From positions 429,535-493,534 of the forward strand of contig MNCI01012629.1 in assembly GCA_015680685.1 (NCBI GenBank): a stretch of DNA of 64,000 nt. Direction: 5' to 3'. A program made the position numbers and the translations under genes. Position 1 is the first letter of the stretch. Every line of letters begins with the position of its first letter. The notes below the pieces were generated by a model. That model was not told where the DNA came from. It ran no database searches and saw only the letters and a list, made by a program, of their open reading frames with translations. This document shows positions 44,400 through 57,617 of this stretch, piece by piece. This DNA is from Gnetum montanum (taxonomy: Eukaryota; Streptophyta; Gnetopsida; Gnetales; Gnetaceae).

Positions 44400-47300
44400 A
44401 TTTCTTGTCTAGGCTCTTAGGTTTGTAGATCGTCATGGGCCCAAAAGGAAAAGTTTGATAGATGATATAAGGTATTTCCCATAATTTCTAGAACTTAGTT
44501 CATTGGGATACATGTGTGGGGTTCCAATAAAGAAACTTATCTCCTAGTTGAGATTTTACTTTCCTAATTTTAAGGTCATGGTGCTTTTTGTTGAATGCCT
44601 TATGCAACTCGTTAGATGATAGGGCCACCAATCCATTTTCATTAGTAAGTTGAGATTCTTTAATATTTATTTTTGTACTAGGCTTAAGTCAAGGTCAAGG
44701 TCATAGGCTATTGAAAGTGTACAGAGCTCATATTAAATAGGAAATGTTGGTAGTTTTTCATACAATAGCTCATAGGGAGAATAACATATAGGAAGTTTCC
44801 ACATTGAGTAGTAGGCATCAAGGGCTTTGTTGAGTTTTGTGCTCTAGTCTTTCTTATAACTGCTGATAGTTCTCATTAGTATCTTTGTGATTTTCCTTTG
44901 TAACCTTAGCTTGACCATTAGCTTGGGGGTGGTAGGGTGTTGTTAGTTTACATTTAACCCACAAGCATTGCATAAGCTGCCAAAAGGTAGTGCTTTTAAA
45001 ATGGATTCCATTGCCAAAAATTAATGCATGTGGCATATCAAACCTATTTACAACATTCTATTATACAAATCGACTAGTAGTATAATATGTACAATAGGTG
45101 ACGACTACTACTTTTTCCATTTCATATAATAGTCAACAATGACTATGATGTATACCTTTCCATTTGACATGGACATGATGGGACCCATAAAATCAATGCC
45201 CCAGATGCCAAAGGATTCTAGTAGTTGGATCCATTATTGAGGCCCCTCCATTTGAGTTGTCATTCCACCATCTCGTTGGCAGTGTTCACTAGAGTGGACA
45301 TATTGATGAGCATCCATGAAAATTATTGGCCAATAGTACCTTACCATTAGGATTTTAATGACCGTGCATCTCCTAGCATAATGGCCCCCACAAGGAGCCT
45401 CATGCGAATCCTGGAGAATGCATAGTTGATCAACATTAGGGACACACCAAAGAACTAGGCCATCGATGCACACCTTGTAGAGGTGTCCATTGATCTCTAT
45501 GAAGTGTTTTACTTGGTGAAGAAACTATTATTTCTTCTAGTGGTCCAACCCTTATGGCATCTCTTGGGTGAGAAGATAGGTGAAAATGCCATCATAACAT
45601 TTAGGCTTAGTGGAAAATTATTTAGTTATGGCCCTAGAAAAGAGGAATTAATCAAGAAATAAATTAGATAGTGAAATTTCATTCTCTTTGTTGTCCAATC
45701 ATAATTAAGATAAGTGATTAGTGATCACATTCTCAGTTTTCTTTTGATCTACCATTGTAAGATCAAATTTTTGTAAGATCACTAGCCACCGTATTATCTA
45801 GGGGCTCACCATTGGCTTGTTCATAGGAAGTGGATGGTGCTATGGTCCATGTGCATAAACAATTTACATCCAAGCACATAATGCCTAAACTTTTTTAGAG
45901 TAAACACCATTACCATAAATTATTTTTGTATGGTGGTGTAGTTCAGTTGTGCATCCATAATGCTTCAACTTGTGCACTAGATATAATATGGACGTTTCTT
46001 ATCATCCAATTGTGTGAGTACATTTTTCAAGATGCAATTTAATGTATCCATCATAACGTAAAATGGTCTAGATGAGTTAGGTGCTTATAGAATTAGAGTT
46101 TCTACAAGTTTCTCCTTTAGTTGTTGAAATGCTTTTTCACATTCTATGGTCCTATTAAATGTAACATCTTTCTTTGTCAACTTAACCAACAATTTTGTGA
46201 TCTTAGAGAAATTCTCTCTAAATTGTTGGTAATACATAATGTATCTAAGAAATGACCAAACATCTTTAATGGTTTTTGGTTGATGGGTTATTTCTTAGAT
46301 GACCTTGATTTTTTTGATTTCGATCTCAATTATTGCTTGTGATATTTTATGCCCTAATAGAATGCCATTTTGGATCATCAAATGATTCTTTTGCCAATTG
46401 AGCCTAAGGTTTATCTCAACACATATTTTTACTACTTGCTCAAGGCAGTATAGGGCTTGCTCAAATGTAGCTTGATAGGTGGAGAAGTCATCCATGAAGA
46501 CTTCCATCCTACTACCAATTTACTATTGAAAAATGCTAAGGATCAAACATTGGAATGTAGTAGGGGAATTGAATAGACCAAAAAGCATCTTGTAGTATGC
46601 AAAGATCCCCCAGGGATTCATGAATGTTATCTTGGCCTGGTCCTCTAGCACAATCTAGATTTGGTTATAGCCACTATAACCATCTAGAAGACTATAAAAA
46701 TAATGCCCAAATATTGTGTTTATCACTTGATCAATTAATGTCAATAGAAAATGGTCCTTGAATGTTTCCATATTCAATAGCTAAAAATTGATGTAAACTC
46801 AATGCTTGTCACATTTCTTTGACATAATCATGAGTGGACTAACCCACTCACTATTCGCAATGAGATAGATAAACCCCACCTTGAGGAGTTGTTCACTTTT
46901 CCCCTTGATAATTTTCTTTAGTTTTGGTTTCAATCACCTTTGTGGTTGTCTTTGGCTTCATGGATGAATTAGTGTAGATACAATGTTGGCATATATTAGG
47001 ATTAATCCCTATGAGTTTGGGATATGACCAAGAAAAGGTTGTTGACCATTTTTTAACCATATTTAACAACATCTGCTTCTATTTTGGATCAAGATTCACA
47101 TTGATTATTACTAGCTTTCTATTTTTTAAGAATACATATTCCATGCCAACAAGTAGAGTTTTTAATTCAAGGGGCTCTTGCTTGAAATTTTCAACTCTTC
47201 CCAATAGGTATCATCATTCATATTTTTAGAGAGTTGGTGATGAACTTGCTCTAGTTCATCCATGCCTACGACATATGTGCATGTCAGGCTCTTAGTAGGT

Positions 47301-49380
47301 TCCATACAAAGTGTGTTGCTTTTAGAATTAGTGGTTAGCCATTGGATGTCCTTTTGTTTTGTGGTTGCTATGTACTAACACCTTTGAATATTTACTTCTG
47401 GTGCATACTATGTGCATGTAGAGATGGTTGCTTACTTCATTGACTAGAGTTTTTGCACATAATTGCACACTATATCACTATATGCGATGCATGGAACTGG
47501 CTTCTTCTTGATCTTCCCAAATGCACTTTCTATACATTTTTCTAGGGAAAGATCTTTCATGACCATTCATGCATCAATGGTGCATAGTCGTGCCCTTCCT
47601 AGGATGATTGGAAAGTTCCCTTTATAGTTTTTCATCTTGATTACTAGGAAATCAACAAGCTAAGATGACCCATAGACATTTGGTTACAATGTCTTCTACG
47701 AATTCCAATAGGAAAGTGATGGACTGGTCTACTAATTCTAATATGATATTTCTAATAACTGATCACCCTTTGCTAAATGTTTAGAGGTGAATTTTTGAAG
47801 TAGCCAGGTTTTCCAATTCACCACCTCATCAAGTGTTGATTCTTCCTCACTATCACAGAATCAAACCTCCCTCTTGCGAATGGAAGGATCATGATTATAC
47901 GCATCTGCACATCTCGTTTCCTTAATTTTTCTTCCTTTCTTACTACCTAATTAATCAATTTTTGGATTTAATGGGTACTTAATTATAATAGTTACCCTTG
48001 GGCATAGATGCCAAGAATTCTCCTCCTTTATAATTGGAGCCCGTCTACAATGTGGAAAAGTTTTTATAGTTGAGAATAACCATGGCTAGGACATCTGTGC
48101 ACTAAGGAATAGTATCAGCCCATGGAGGCATCCAAGGGTTCATGTGTTCCTTTTTTTATCCTTGGATTTGCCTTCTCAAGTTGGACACTAAGGAGTATGT
48201 TTAATACTTGTCATTGAATAGTTCAAGCATTTTGTTCCACCATTTGATAGGTTTTGGTTCTAAGGACCAATACTAGTTTTCTACTTCTTTACTGAGTGTC
48301 CTAGGAAACAACTTAATCTTTTTCCACTCATTTTCTATATTCTATAAGGCACATGCATCTTGGAAAACTTGGAGATGGTTTTGTGGATCTAAGTTGTATC
48401 CCCTTTAGAATCTAGGGATATTTTTCATGTCTAGCCTCTTGATCCGACTATCCTTAATGTGCCTTGTAGAGATTGTTACTACCTCTGCAATATTTAACAT
48501 ACTCTAAGTAGTAAGCAAAGGCTCATCAAGGCCATGATTATGGTGCCTATGATGTCCTCTAATACCCATTTATTCATGGTGGTGGATCTTTCTTAAACAC
48601 CCATGCCCCTAGTCTTGACTTGCCCAATGGTCTCTTCGATTATCTCAGTCTTATCAGCCACCTCCATCATGATCACACATCCTACAGTTATGGTTAGAGC
48701 TAGAAGATGAAGAAGATGATGATGAAGGTAAAGAGGAAGGAGAACTAGCATCATAATGATGCCTGCTATCCCCTCTTTGATGATTGTGGCCACAATCACA
48801 ATCTTATTTCTTGTTTGCATCTCTGCCCTGACTCTCCTCCTTGGATCCTCCTTTGTCATTGAATCCATTCTTTCCAGAACCTAGATTATGGATCATGGAC
48901 TATAGGTTTTGGTTCTAACCTCTTTCACCAAAGCCAAAGAGAGGAATTTTACTAAATGAAAAATCCCCGGAGAAGGATTCTCCACCATCTTTTTGGTACA
49001 ATAGGCACGAGATATCATTGTATCACTTTCTCTTTGTAGATTCATAACATTGTTCTAGCTATCAATCCCTTAGACATTATGCCTCAGTGAGATGATAATC
49101 CCTAGAATTACTATCCTATATAATGTACTTAGCATAAAGTCCCTAGAGTACCCAAACAAATAAGAGTTTGTTGGAGCATCATAGGAATGGATTGATCGGG
49201 CAACAACATGATGTTGTCCTCCAGGTCACACCATCATAGCTATTCATTTTAGTGTAGGATGAAGGTGAAATTAGGTACATACTCATTAGGATGAGCATAT
49301 ATCACTCTATATTATTTGGTCACCTATTGATGTACTTTGTCAAACTTGGATGAATAATCACTCCTATGAGAAGAAGACAT
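44400..49380 (-). pseudogene. gag-pol of element D
   Basis: Right to left on the minus strand. The gag start is ATG 49,380 (MSSSHRSDYSSKFDK). Capsid region at about 48,560-48,080 with GYNLDPQNHLQ and NWYWSLEPKPIKWWNKM. Protease end at about 47,720-47,560 (LVDQS, PIILGR). RT at about 46,940-46,280 with the FMDD box at 46,507-46,480 (MEVFMDDFSTY), then LGHKIS. RNase H is poorly preserved (about 46,100-45,600). Integrase zinc region at 45,420-45,260 (PCGGHYA, HSSEHCQR), then the core at 45,036-44,854 (TPYHPQANGQAKV, where the usual Glu is Lys). FMDDFS with this gag is typical of Athila-type elements. Many stops and shifts. Confidence 0.8.
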
Positions 49381-49520
49381 ATTGTGTTAGAGAAATAAAA
49401 ATGTAGTATGGATTTTAAAATTTTTGAGGTATTTTAAAGTATGATATGATGAGTGGTTTGTTGCAATGATTTTGAATAAATTTCACTAAATCCTAGATAA
49501 TGCAAGTAACAACTAAAATA

Positions 49521-49538
49521 TCCTCACAAATGGTGCCA
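49521..49538 (-). other. Primer binding site of element D
   Basis: On the minus strand TGGCACCATTTGTGAGGA begins about two bases inside the right LTR. E at the same place has decayed sequence. tRNA not assigned. Confidence 0.6.
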
Positions 49539-49539
49539 A

Positions 49540-50390
49540 TGATGAGTGGTGAGGTACCTCTAGGCCCAACCATATGAATTACAAGCATTGATGTGCGATC
49601 TGGTCAAATTTCAGAGACCTTAAGTTCTTAAGTACACTAGTTCTAGAATGTGAAATCTAATCATGACAATCGTTGTCTTCTCAACTATACTTGTGAAGCT
49701 TAATTGTATGGTTAAGTATAATTGAGACAGATGATTTTTATTATTGTATATTTTATGTCTATGATTAAGAATAGTTTGAAACATAATTTATAACTAATTT
49801 AAATTAATCTAATTGGTGATCAATAAGTAACTATTCTGACATAAGTATCTGATCCCATTTTTCATGCACATCCTGAATGTGTATAACACTGTTGGATTAC
49901 CAAATGTTAAGTGTTTCTGGGATTACCAAGAGTCATATGCATGCTCGAAGTGGTCGTACTCATGTGTTTAATTAATTAACTACTATTTAATCTATTTAGC
50001 TTACTTGGAAATATTAAAGAAAATTGCATGAAACATTAAATGCACAAATAAAATATTTAAGCTAGCCAAGGTGCTACAAGGTTTGATAAGAAAACTCATC
50101 TTTTTTTTTGCACATACTACTGTGCTTACGTACAATAGTGCTCAAATAAAGGTCTATACTCTCAATGACTCCTACTATAGGCACTTTGGAAAATATTCTA
50201 ACTTTGGAGAAAACAAATTGCAAGAGCTTGACTTTGCTATGTCAAAAACTATATGGAAATCTTGTGCACAAGTGCTATATTTATAAGTCGACACACATCC
50301 CACGATATTGAGGCCTAATATTGGGTATCTGATATTGAGGCTTCGATATCATGTATCTAATATTAGAGCTAGTTAAAACATGACTCACCA
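49540..50390 (-). repeat. 5' LTR of element D (right)
   Basis: 851 bp; plus-strand TGATGAGTGG...GACTCACCA. In the element's sense it reads TGGTGAGTC...CTCATCA. Confidence 0.9.
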
Positions 50391-50395
50391 AGGGC

Positions 50396-53300
50396 CATTT
50401 TTGGATTTTCATAGAGCACATCAAGTGCCATAAAATATTCTTTTTGGGCAAGATTAAGGTCTATGTCAAGCTCATTGATCATTTTAAGTATATAGAGTTT
50501 AGTTTGGTTTGGATGTTTTGGTAACTTTATATATACTAATTCATAGGGAGAGTAAGCTATAGGAAGCTTCTAGGTTGAATGATATGCCCAAAGAGCATCA
50601 TTAAATTTGGTACTCTAGTCCTTTCTATATCTACTAATAGTTTATGTTAGAATTCTAGTGATCTCCCTATTGGTAACTTTAGCTTGATTATTAGCTTGGG
50701 GGGAGTACGGGGTTGTGAGATTATGTGTTATCCTTAAGCATTACATTAATTTTTAAAAATTAGACACTATAAGAGTTGTTCCATTATTTGAAATAAGTGC
50801 TCTATGCACACCAAACTTTCTTACCACCTATTATTATATAAACCAAGCTACAATTATAGATGTATAGTTTGATATGACTATAGTTTTAGTCCATTTGGTG
50901 TAGTAGTTAACAAAAACTATGATGTATGCCTTCCCATTTGACATGAGAGTGATGGATCTCATAAATTCAATTTTCCAAAGGTCCAAAGGCTCAAGTTTTT
51001 GGATTTACTATTGGAGGCCTTCCATTTGTATGATCATTCCTTCATCTTGTTGATATCGGTTGTGTGAATAGAAAAATGCTAAGCATCTCTAAAGATCTTT
51101 GGCCAAATATATCCTACCATTAAGATCTTTGTAGCTTTTCTTCTTTCTATGTAGTGGTTTCCACAAGGATCCTCATGAGCATCATGAAGGATCCATTGCT
51201 AATCTATGTCAGGTACACACCATCGCACTATGTCATCAACATAAAACTTGTAAAGATTTCCATGGATCTTCATGTAATTCTTGATCTTGTGAGAAAACTA
51301 TTGTTTCTTGTTTTTGTCTCATACTATTGGAGTCTCTTATCTGAGAACATAGGAGAGGAACTCATCATACTAATTGGTAATCCTTGGTTCTTAAACTTTA
51401 ATGGACTTAGCAAAGAGGAGTTCATTTGAAAAGTGATCACATAAGGATTCCTCATCTTCCTTGATAGCCCATCTTAATTGAGAAAAATTTCAAAAACTAC
51501 ATTTTTGATTCCTTTCCTATCCACCAAGGTAAGGCCAAATTTCTGTAAGATCACTAGCCACCATATAACTCAGGGATTAACCACTTGCTTGTTCATTAAG
51601 AAATGTATACCATTGTTGTTAGTGTACACAAAAATTTGGTATCTAAGCACATAGTCCTTGAATTTTTCCAAGGCATGCACCATTATCATGAGTTCCTTCT
51701 CAATGGTGGTGTAGTCAAGTTATGCATCCATATTATTTCTACTTACAAAATGGATGTAGTATGAATGTTTTTTATCATAAATTTATGTAAGCACTACTCC
51801 CAATGCATAGTTAGATGCATCTATCATTATGTGGAATGACGTAGATCAATCTAGAGCATGTAGAATTAGAGTTTCAATGAGCTTTTACATTAATTACTAG
51901 AATGCTTATTTGGATTTCTTGATCCATTAAAAGGCTTAATATTTCTTTATAAGCTCTACTAGTAGTTTGGAAATTTTAGAAAAATTCTCTATGAAGCACT
52001 TGCAGTACTTAATATAGCCAAGAAATGACCACACATCTTTTATAGTTTGAGCTTATGTGGTGATTATTTAAATGGCCTTTACTTTTTCTAGGTTCAACCC
52101 CATGTCTTTTTCTAAAATCTAGTGTTTCCAATATAATGCCCTCTTGGATCATCAAATGGCTCTTCTTCCAATTAAGTCGTAGGTTCATTTTTATATAGTG
52201 TTTTAGCAATTTCTTTAGATGGTCCAATGGTTATTCAAAGTTAGTATCATAGGTAGAGACGTTATCCATGAAGACTTCCATAGCACTACCAATTTGCTAC
52301 TAAAAGATTCTAAGTACTAGGCTTTGGAAAGTTTTAGGAGTATTAAAAAGGTCAAAGGACATCTTGTTATATGTAGAAGTTCCCCAGGGACTTATGAAAG
52401 TCGTCTTAGCTTGGTATTTAAGTGTAATTTGAATTTGGTTGTAACCACTATAACCATTCAAAAAATTGTAGTAATTATGTCCTACAATTGTATATAGTAC
52501 TTGGTCCATAAATGACAATGGAAGATGATCTTTAAATGTTTTCATATTGAATAGTCTAAAGTCTATATAGTCTTTTGATTTTCTTCTTATCTTCAGCACA
52601 ATAACAAGTGAGCTTACCCACTCACTGTCTACTATAAGCTATATGAATTCTACCTTAAGAAGTTGTTCTAGTTCATCTTTAATAACTTACTTAAGCTTTA
52701 GACTCAATCTCCTCTAAGGTTACCTCCTTAGCTTGATAGAGAAGTTTGTATAGATTTAATATTAGCATATGTACAGATTGACATTGATAATTATTGGCTT
52801 ACCATTATAAAAAGACATAATTTAATGTTGCTAGTAGATTCATTAGTTTAAGGGACCCTTTCTTAAAATGATCAAGGATTTCCAAACCCCCCCAATCCAT
52901 TTCTAGGCTTTTCTAGGATAGTTGGTTATAAATCTTCTCCATTTCACTCATGTTATTAACATAAGGACTTATGAGGAGCTCCATTGTTTCCATGCATATT
53001 CTCAACTTAGAGTTATCATTTGTTATTAGCTACTAGGTACCTTCCTATTTTGAGACTGCTGTACATAGGAACCTTTGAATATTCAATGTCTTGACATACT
53101 TATTGGATGCTCTAAGTGGTGTACTCTTCCTGGCTCATATCCTTTACATGTAATGACACCCTCTATCATTATATGTAATGCATGGAACTCACTTTTTCTC
53201 TATCTTTTCAAATTTAGTTTCCTTAGAGATTTTCAAGGAAAGATCTTTGATTTCCATCTTGATATCAATTGTGCTGAGCCAAGTCCTTATTATAATAGGG

Positions 53301-56200
53301 AAGTTCCCCTTAGAATTATCGATGTGAATTACTAGGAAATCTACTGGATATGACTAACCATAAATGGTGGCAAAAATATCCTCCACGAATCCCAAAGAAA
53401 CAATGATGGATTAATCTGCAAGCTTCAATCTAATATTGCATTTCTTGAATGGAGGAATGCTTTAAGTCTTATACATCTTTTGAGAAAGTTAGTTTATCCC
53501 AAAACTTGAGTCAAGTAGAGCCTTGCATGGATCATTTCCTACAATCTATAAATAAATTAGGGAACTTCTAGGATCATATCATTTCTTAAAAATGTGTTCT
53601 AACTTGATCAAATCTATTATTTCATGAGTCAACATGATAGTATGAATGTTTGGAGACTTTTGATTTGAAGGCACCTTGATGGTAATTTCAGAAGCAGTTG
53701 ATGCAAGGTTAGTAGCCATGGATGTCTATAAGGATTTTTGTGAACTAGTTTCTCTAAAGAAAGCCTACTTGGGAGGCTTATGCTTAGGGTTTCTTGGATG
53801 GTCATCTAGCTATAAGTTCATTACTCTCATTGCATTTTGTTGTTGGGGTTGTGGTGGAATTTTCCATTGCATAGGTGGTGTAGGTGGCAAGGGAGTGGTA
53901 TTAGTGGATGCAAGGTAAGTTGATGGATATGAAGGATAAGTAAAAGTATACTTAGTTTGAAAAGTGGGTGTTCTATGATATTCTAGGGGACAATAGTGAT
54001 GAGAGAAAGGAGTGTGGCTTGTACAGCCATGAGGAGATACAGGTTGCTAAACATAATATTCATAAGGGTTTGGCTTTTGGTAAGGATATTACTATTGTGC
54101 TAGTGGCATTCGCCATAATTTTGAATTTTTCCATTGTAGATATTATTCTTGGGGTTGAGGTAGTGATCCACTTGGATAATATTGGAATAAGTGGAATTGA
54201 TGCCAATAAGTGCCTTCTGGATAAGGAAATCTTTTGGGTGGTTTCCTTTTTGAAAATTTTGAATTTAATACATACATCCTAGATTTTTATAAATGTGATG
54301 CTATATGATAACATCCTTTGGGATGTTAATATTGAAAAATGTTACATATGTCATTATTTTTTCTAAATCTACAACCTCATCAACTATTATAAACTTACTT
54401 TTTTATTAATAATAATCCTTTTGTATATCTTTCCTTCTTCTTTTATCTTAATCTCTGTTTTCATTCTTTGTTTTCTCCTCCATAATTTTGAGAGCAGTTT
54501 GGAACTTCTCATCTAAGGAGTCTCATATTTTGTCCATCCTAACCAATATATCTATAATAGATTTTTGGATTAGTAAGATTTTCCTTTGCATCACTTCATC
54601 TAGTAATGCTTCCTTCTCTAAATCATAGAAATGTACCTCCCTTTTATGAATGGAGAGGTCCCTATTATATTCCTCTGCACTTTCTTACTTTCTTAGCTCT
54701 TCTTCTTCCTTTTTCACCTAGCTAATTAGCCTTTGAATATGATGGGCTCTCATTTTTTAAAGCTTTCCTTGGATATAAACTCCAAAAGTTTTTCTAGTTC
54801 TATTTCAGAATCCATCTATTATGTGGCAAAGCTACTCCCTTTGAGAAAATCCATGGTTTGAGCATCAATGTAAGAGAGTATAATACCTATCCAAGGATGC
54901 ATCCAAGGACTCATGATTACTTTATTTCCATTCTTGAATTTATTTTCTTAGGTAAGAAATAATAGAGTATGTTTGATACTTATCATTGTACAACTCTAGC
55001 ATTGTATCTCATTTGCAAATGGATTTTGCCTCTAAGGATCAATACCAACTTTTAGATTCTTTGATGAGTGTCCTTGGGAACGTTTTTAGCTTTTTCCACT
55101 CCTTATCACTATTCTATATGGAACAACCAATATGGAATATGTATAAATGATATTGTGGCTCATCATTATATCCTCCAAATTTAGGGATATTGTTCATATT
55201 AAGCTATTTAATTCTGCTATCTCTTTGGTGTTTGGTAAGAGTTTGAACTAATTTTAAAATATTGAGCATATCCCTCATAGCCAGCAATGGTGCATAATAG
55301 TTGTTGCATTCATGGTGGCCCCTATCATGGTAATGTCTCCTATGATATGACCTACTATGCCTTTGTTCCAAGGATTCTTCTTCCTTTTGCAATTGACTAT
55401 TCTCCCTTTTTCTATCACTACGATGGGATTTTTGCTCATCTTCATCTTGGTCTTAATCATTCCTTCTTTAGTCTTGATCATGTTCCTCCTATTTGAGTTT
55501 GACAATGATGAGGATGGTGAAGGTAGAGGACTAGGTGAGTGGTACCTACTGGTCCTTCTCTTATGGTCCTTAGCTTATTCTTTCTTCTTTTCTTTTTCTT
55601 TTTCCTTTGATTAATGACTAAAATATCTTTCCCTTGATGTTCTTTGGGTTTTGAACTCTATCTTTGCCTCACCCTGGTTATTCTCCAAGGCGGATTACAA
55701 CCATTGGTGAAGTGTGTCATCATCACTAAAAGAAGGAGAATATGTATGTTGAGATTACCGAAAGAAGAATTTAGGACCTTTCTTTTATGACTACAGAAAC
55801 ACCAATGTTAGGATCCTATTATCCTTTGAGGCTTCATAGTGTGCCTCTAGGCATCAATCTTTTCTAAGCTGAGCATCTATTGGTTGATAGTCTTTGGAGA
55901 TATGGTCTCTTACCTCATACTCTAAGCTAGATGATTTGATTCCCAATTTAAGAGATTGACCATGACCATTGCAGGAAAAAACTGATTATGAGGTAATAAA
56001 ATGTTACCCTTCATATTCCTCCAATGAAATTTTTAATCTTGAAAGAGAATGAAGGTAAAATTTGGATAGTAGGAATCTAAATGTGCATAGACTACTTTTA
56101 GTTGTTGAGGTTTTTCACCAGTAGTTGTTTTTGTTTTGTCATGTTGTTGATTGAAATAATTGACATGTGGTGATGAATCATTCCTAGGAGAAGAAGCCAT
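50396..56200 (-). pseudogene. gag-pol of element E (right part)
   Basis: Gag start at ATG 56,200 (MASSPRND, like D). Capsid-like piece at about 55,200-54,900 (MNNIPKFGGYNDEPQ, EWKKLKTFPRTL). Protease end at about 53,440-53,230 (KGNFPIII). RT at 52,700-52,010, with FRLFNMKTFKDHLPLSFMDQ and GYSGYNQI; the catalytic box region is at about 52,270-52,240. Integrase zinc-region remnants lie at 51,210-51,010 (GYIWPKIF), then the core down to 50,396, where D cuts it. Heavily decayed, with every segment in a different frame. Confidence 0.72.
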
Positions 56201-56325
56201 TTTAATGATTTATATAAAGTGTGCCCTTATAGAATATTATTATCAATATTTTTTCTAAAAGATAATTAGTTACATTTTTCTTATAATAACTTAGTATGGA
56301 TTCACTATTTAATAATGCTCAGTAA

Positions 56326-57288
56326 TGATGAGTAGTAGGTATTTCCTACACTTAATCATATGAATCAATAACATGTATGAATGATTCAATCCAATTTTAT
56401 GAACTTATTTACCTAAGTAGCCGATATTCCTAGATGGTGAATGATGTAGTTGTGAGTTGTTGTCTTCCTAATTCACACTTGTGTTATTTGATGCATATGT
56501 TTAAGTGTGGTTGAGGCATAAGATGTTCATTTTTATGCTTTTTATTATTTTCTTATGCTTTCTAAATAATTAAGTAAATAAAGATTAAATATTTGAACTA
56601 ACTAACTAATTAACTACTTCATTAACCACCTAACCTCACATAGAGTATCTGTTCTCACTTTCTGTACATATTTTGAACATATAATAACATTGTTGGGCTA
56701 CCAAGTGTATACTATTGGGCATACTAGGTATCCACTATTTGGATTACCAAGCATTAATATATTCTAATAGAGTTGGTCATTGGGCATACTAGGTAGCCAC
56801 TTTGGGATTACCAAGCATTATTATATTCTGGTAGAGTTGGTCACACTCAAGTTGCTTATGAGCAATAATATTAATTTTTTAATGATAAAAAAGTAAATTG
56901 CATGTATAGTAAATTGCTGAAAAGTAGATTTATGCTAGTCCAATTGCTACAATAGATAAAAGAAATCTTGATTTTATTTCCATTAGTGCACATGTGTCCA
57001 AGTACAGATTCATTCAAATAAAATTCCAGATAGTCTCTTAAATTCATACTATGTGCACATAGAGGAAAAGTATTTTGACTTTCACAAGAAGAAACTATAA
57101 GAGTTTAGCTAGGCTATGATCAATAGGTATCATAAATGTGAAGGGTATGTGCATTTATATAGGCAATGTCTACTTCATCATTAATGTACCTTCATGAACA
57201 CATCATAGAACACATTGATGGGGATATGTCAACAAGGCTACATTGAGGATCATGTGTCGATGCAACATCTCTTATTGATGCTTCATCA
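56326..57288 (-). repeat. 5' LTR of element E (right)
   Basis: 963 bp; TGATGAGTAGTAGG...GCTTCATCA on the plus strand. It is longer than the left copy because of an internal duplication at about 56,715-56,844. Confidence 0.85.
56715..56844. repeat. 65-bp tandem duplication in the right LTR of E
   Basis: TTGGGCATACTAGGTA...ACCAAGCATTA...AGAGTTGGTCA occurs twice with a 65-base period. It is single in the left LTR. Confidence 0.8.
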
Positions 57289-57293
57289 TTATT

Positions 57294-57617
57294 CATATTT
57301 TTATGACCCTCACTATACTCTTATATATATGATGGTGTTTATGTGTTTTTATATCTTATAAGAGTAGTATAGATTTTTTGTTTATGTAGAGACATGAAGT
57401 TTTATGAATTGATGTAAATGCTTGGTCTTTTGTTCAGCATGAATTTTTTTATGGTTTGATGGTGTGTGAGATATATATATATATCGAGTGATTTATTATT
57501 AATGTATTTTCATGCACCAGTTGTTTTTTAGATTATCATGTTTTCATTATGCTATTATTATTAATGATCCTAGGCATCACTTCATCTTAGCTAGATGTAA
57601 TAAGATGGGATGTTACA
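57294..57617 (+). repeat. LTR H, right piece (TGTTACA end)
   Basis: Ends GGGATGTTACA, the inverse of the TGTAACA start at 35,326. It contains a short (TA)n run at about 57,470. It could be the 5' LTR of F or an unrelated solo LTR; no PBS follows. Confidence 0.3.

Larger units (their letters stand above)
41713..50390 (-). mobile_element. Element D: Athila-like Gypsy element nested in E (8.7 kb)
   Basis: LTRs at 41,713-42,538 and 49,540-50,390. Gag-pol reads on the minus strand. It interrupts the integrase of E. LTR divergence by eye is about 14 percent in the first 175 bases, lower than for E, as nesting requires. Confidence 0.88.
35479..57288 (-). mobile_element. Element E: old Athila-like Gypsy element, interrupted by D
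   Basis: LTRs at 35,479-36,395 and 56,326-57,288. Gag, protease, RT and integrase read on the minus strand from right to left. Removing D and its duplication leaves about 13.1 kb. The LTRs are very diverged (by eye roughly a quarter of compared positions differ), so it is much older than B. It carries an extra minus-strand ORF (about 39,470-36,640) not present in D. Confidence 0.85.
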
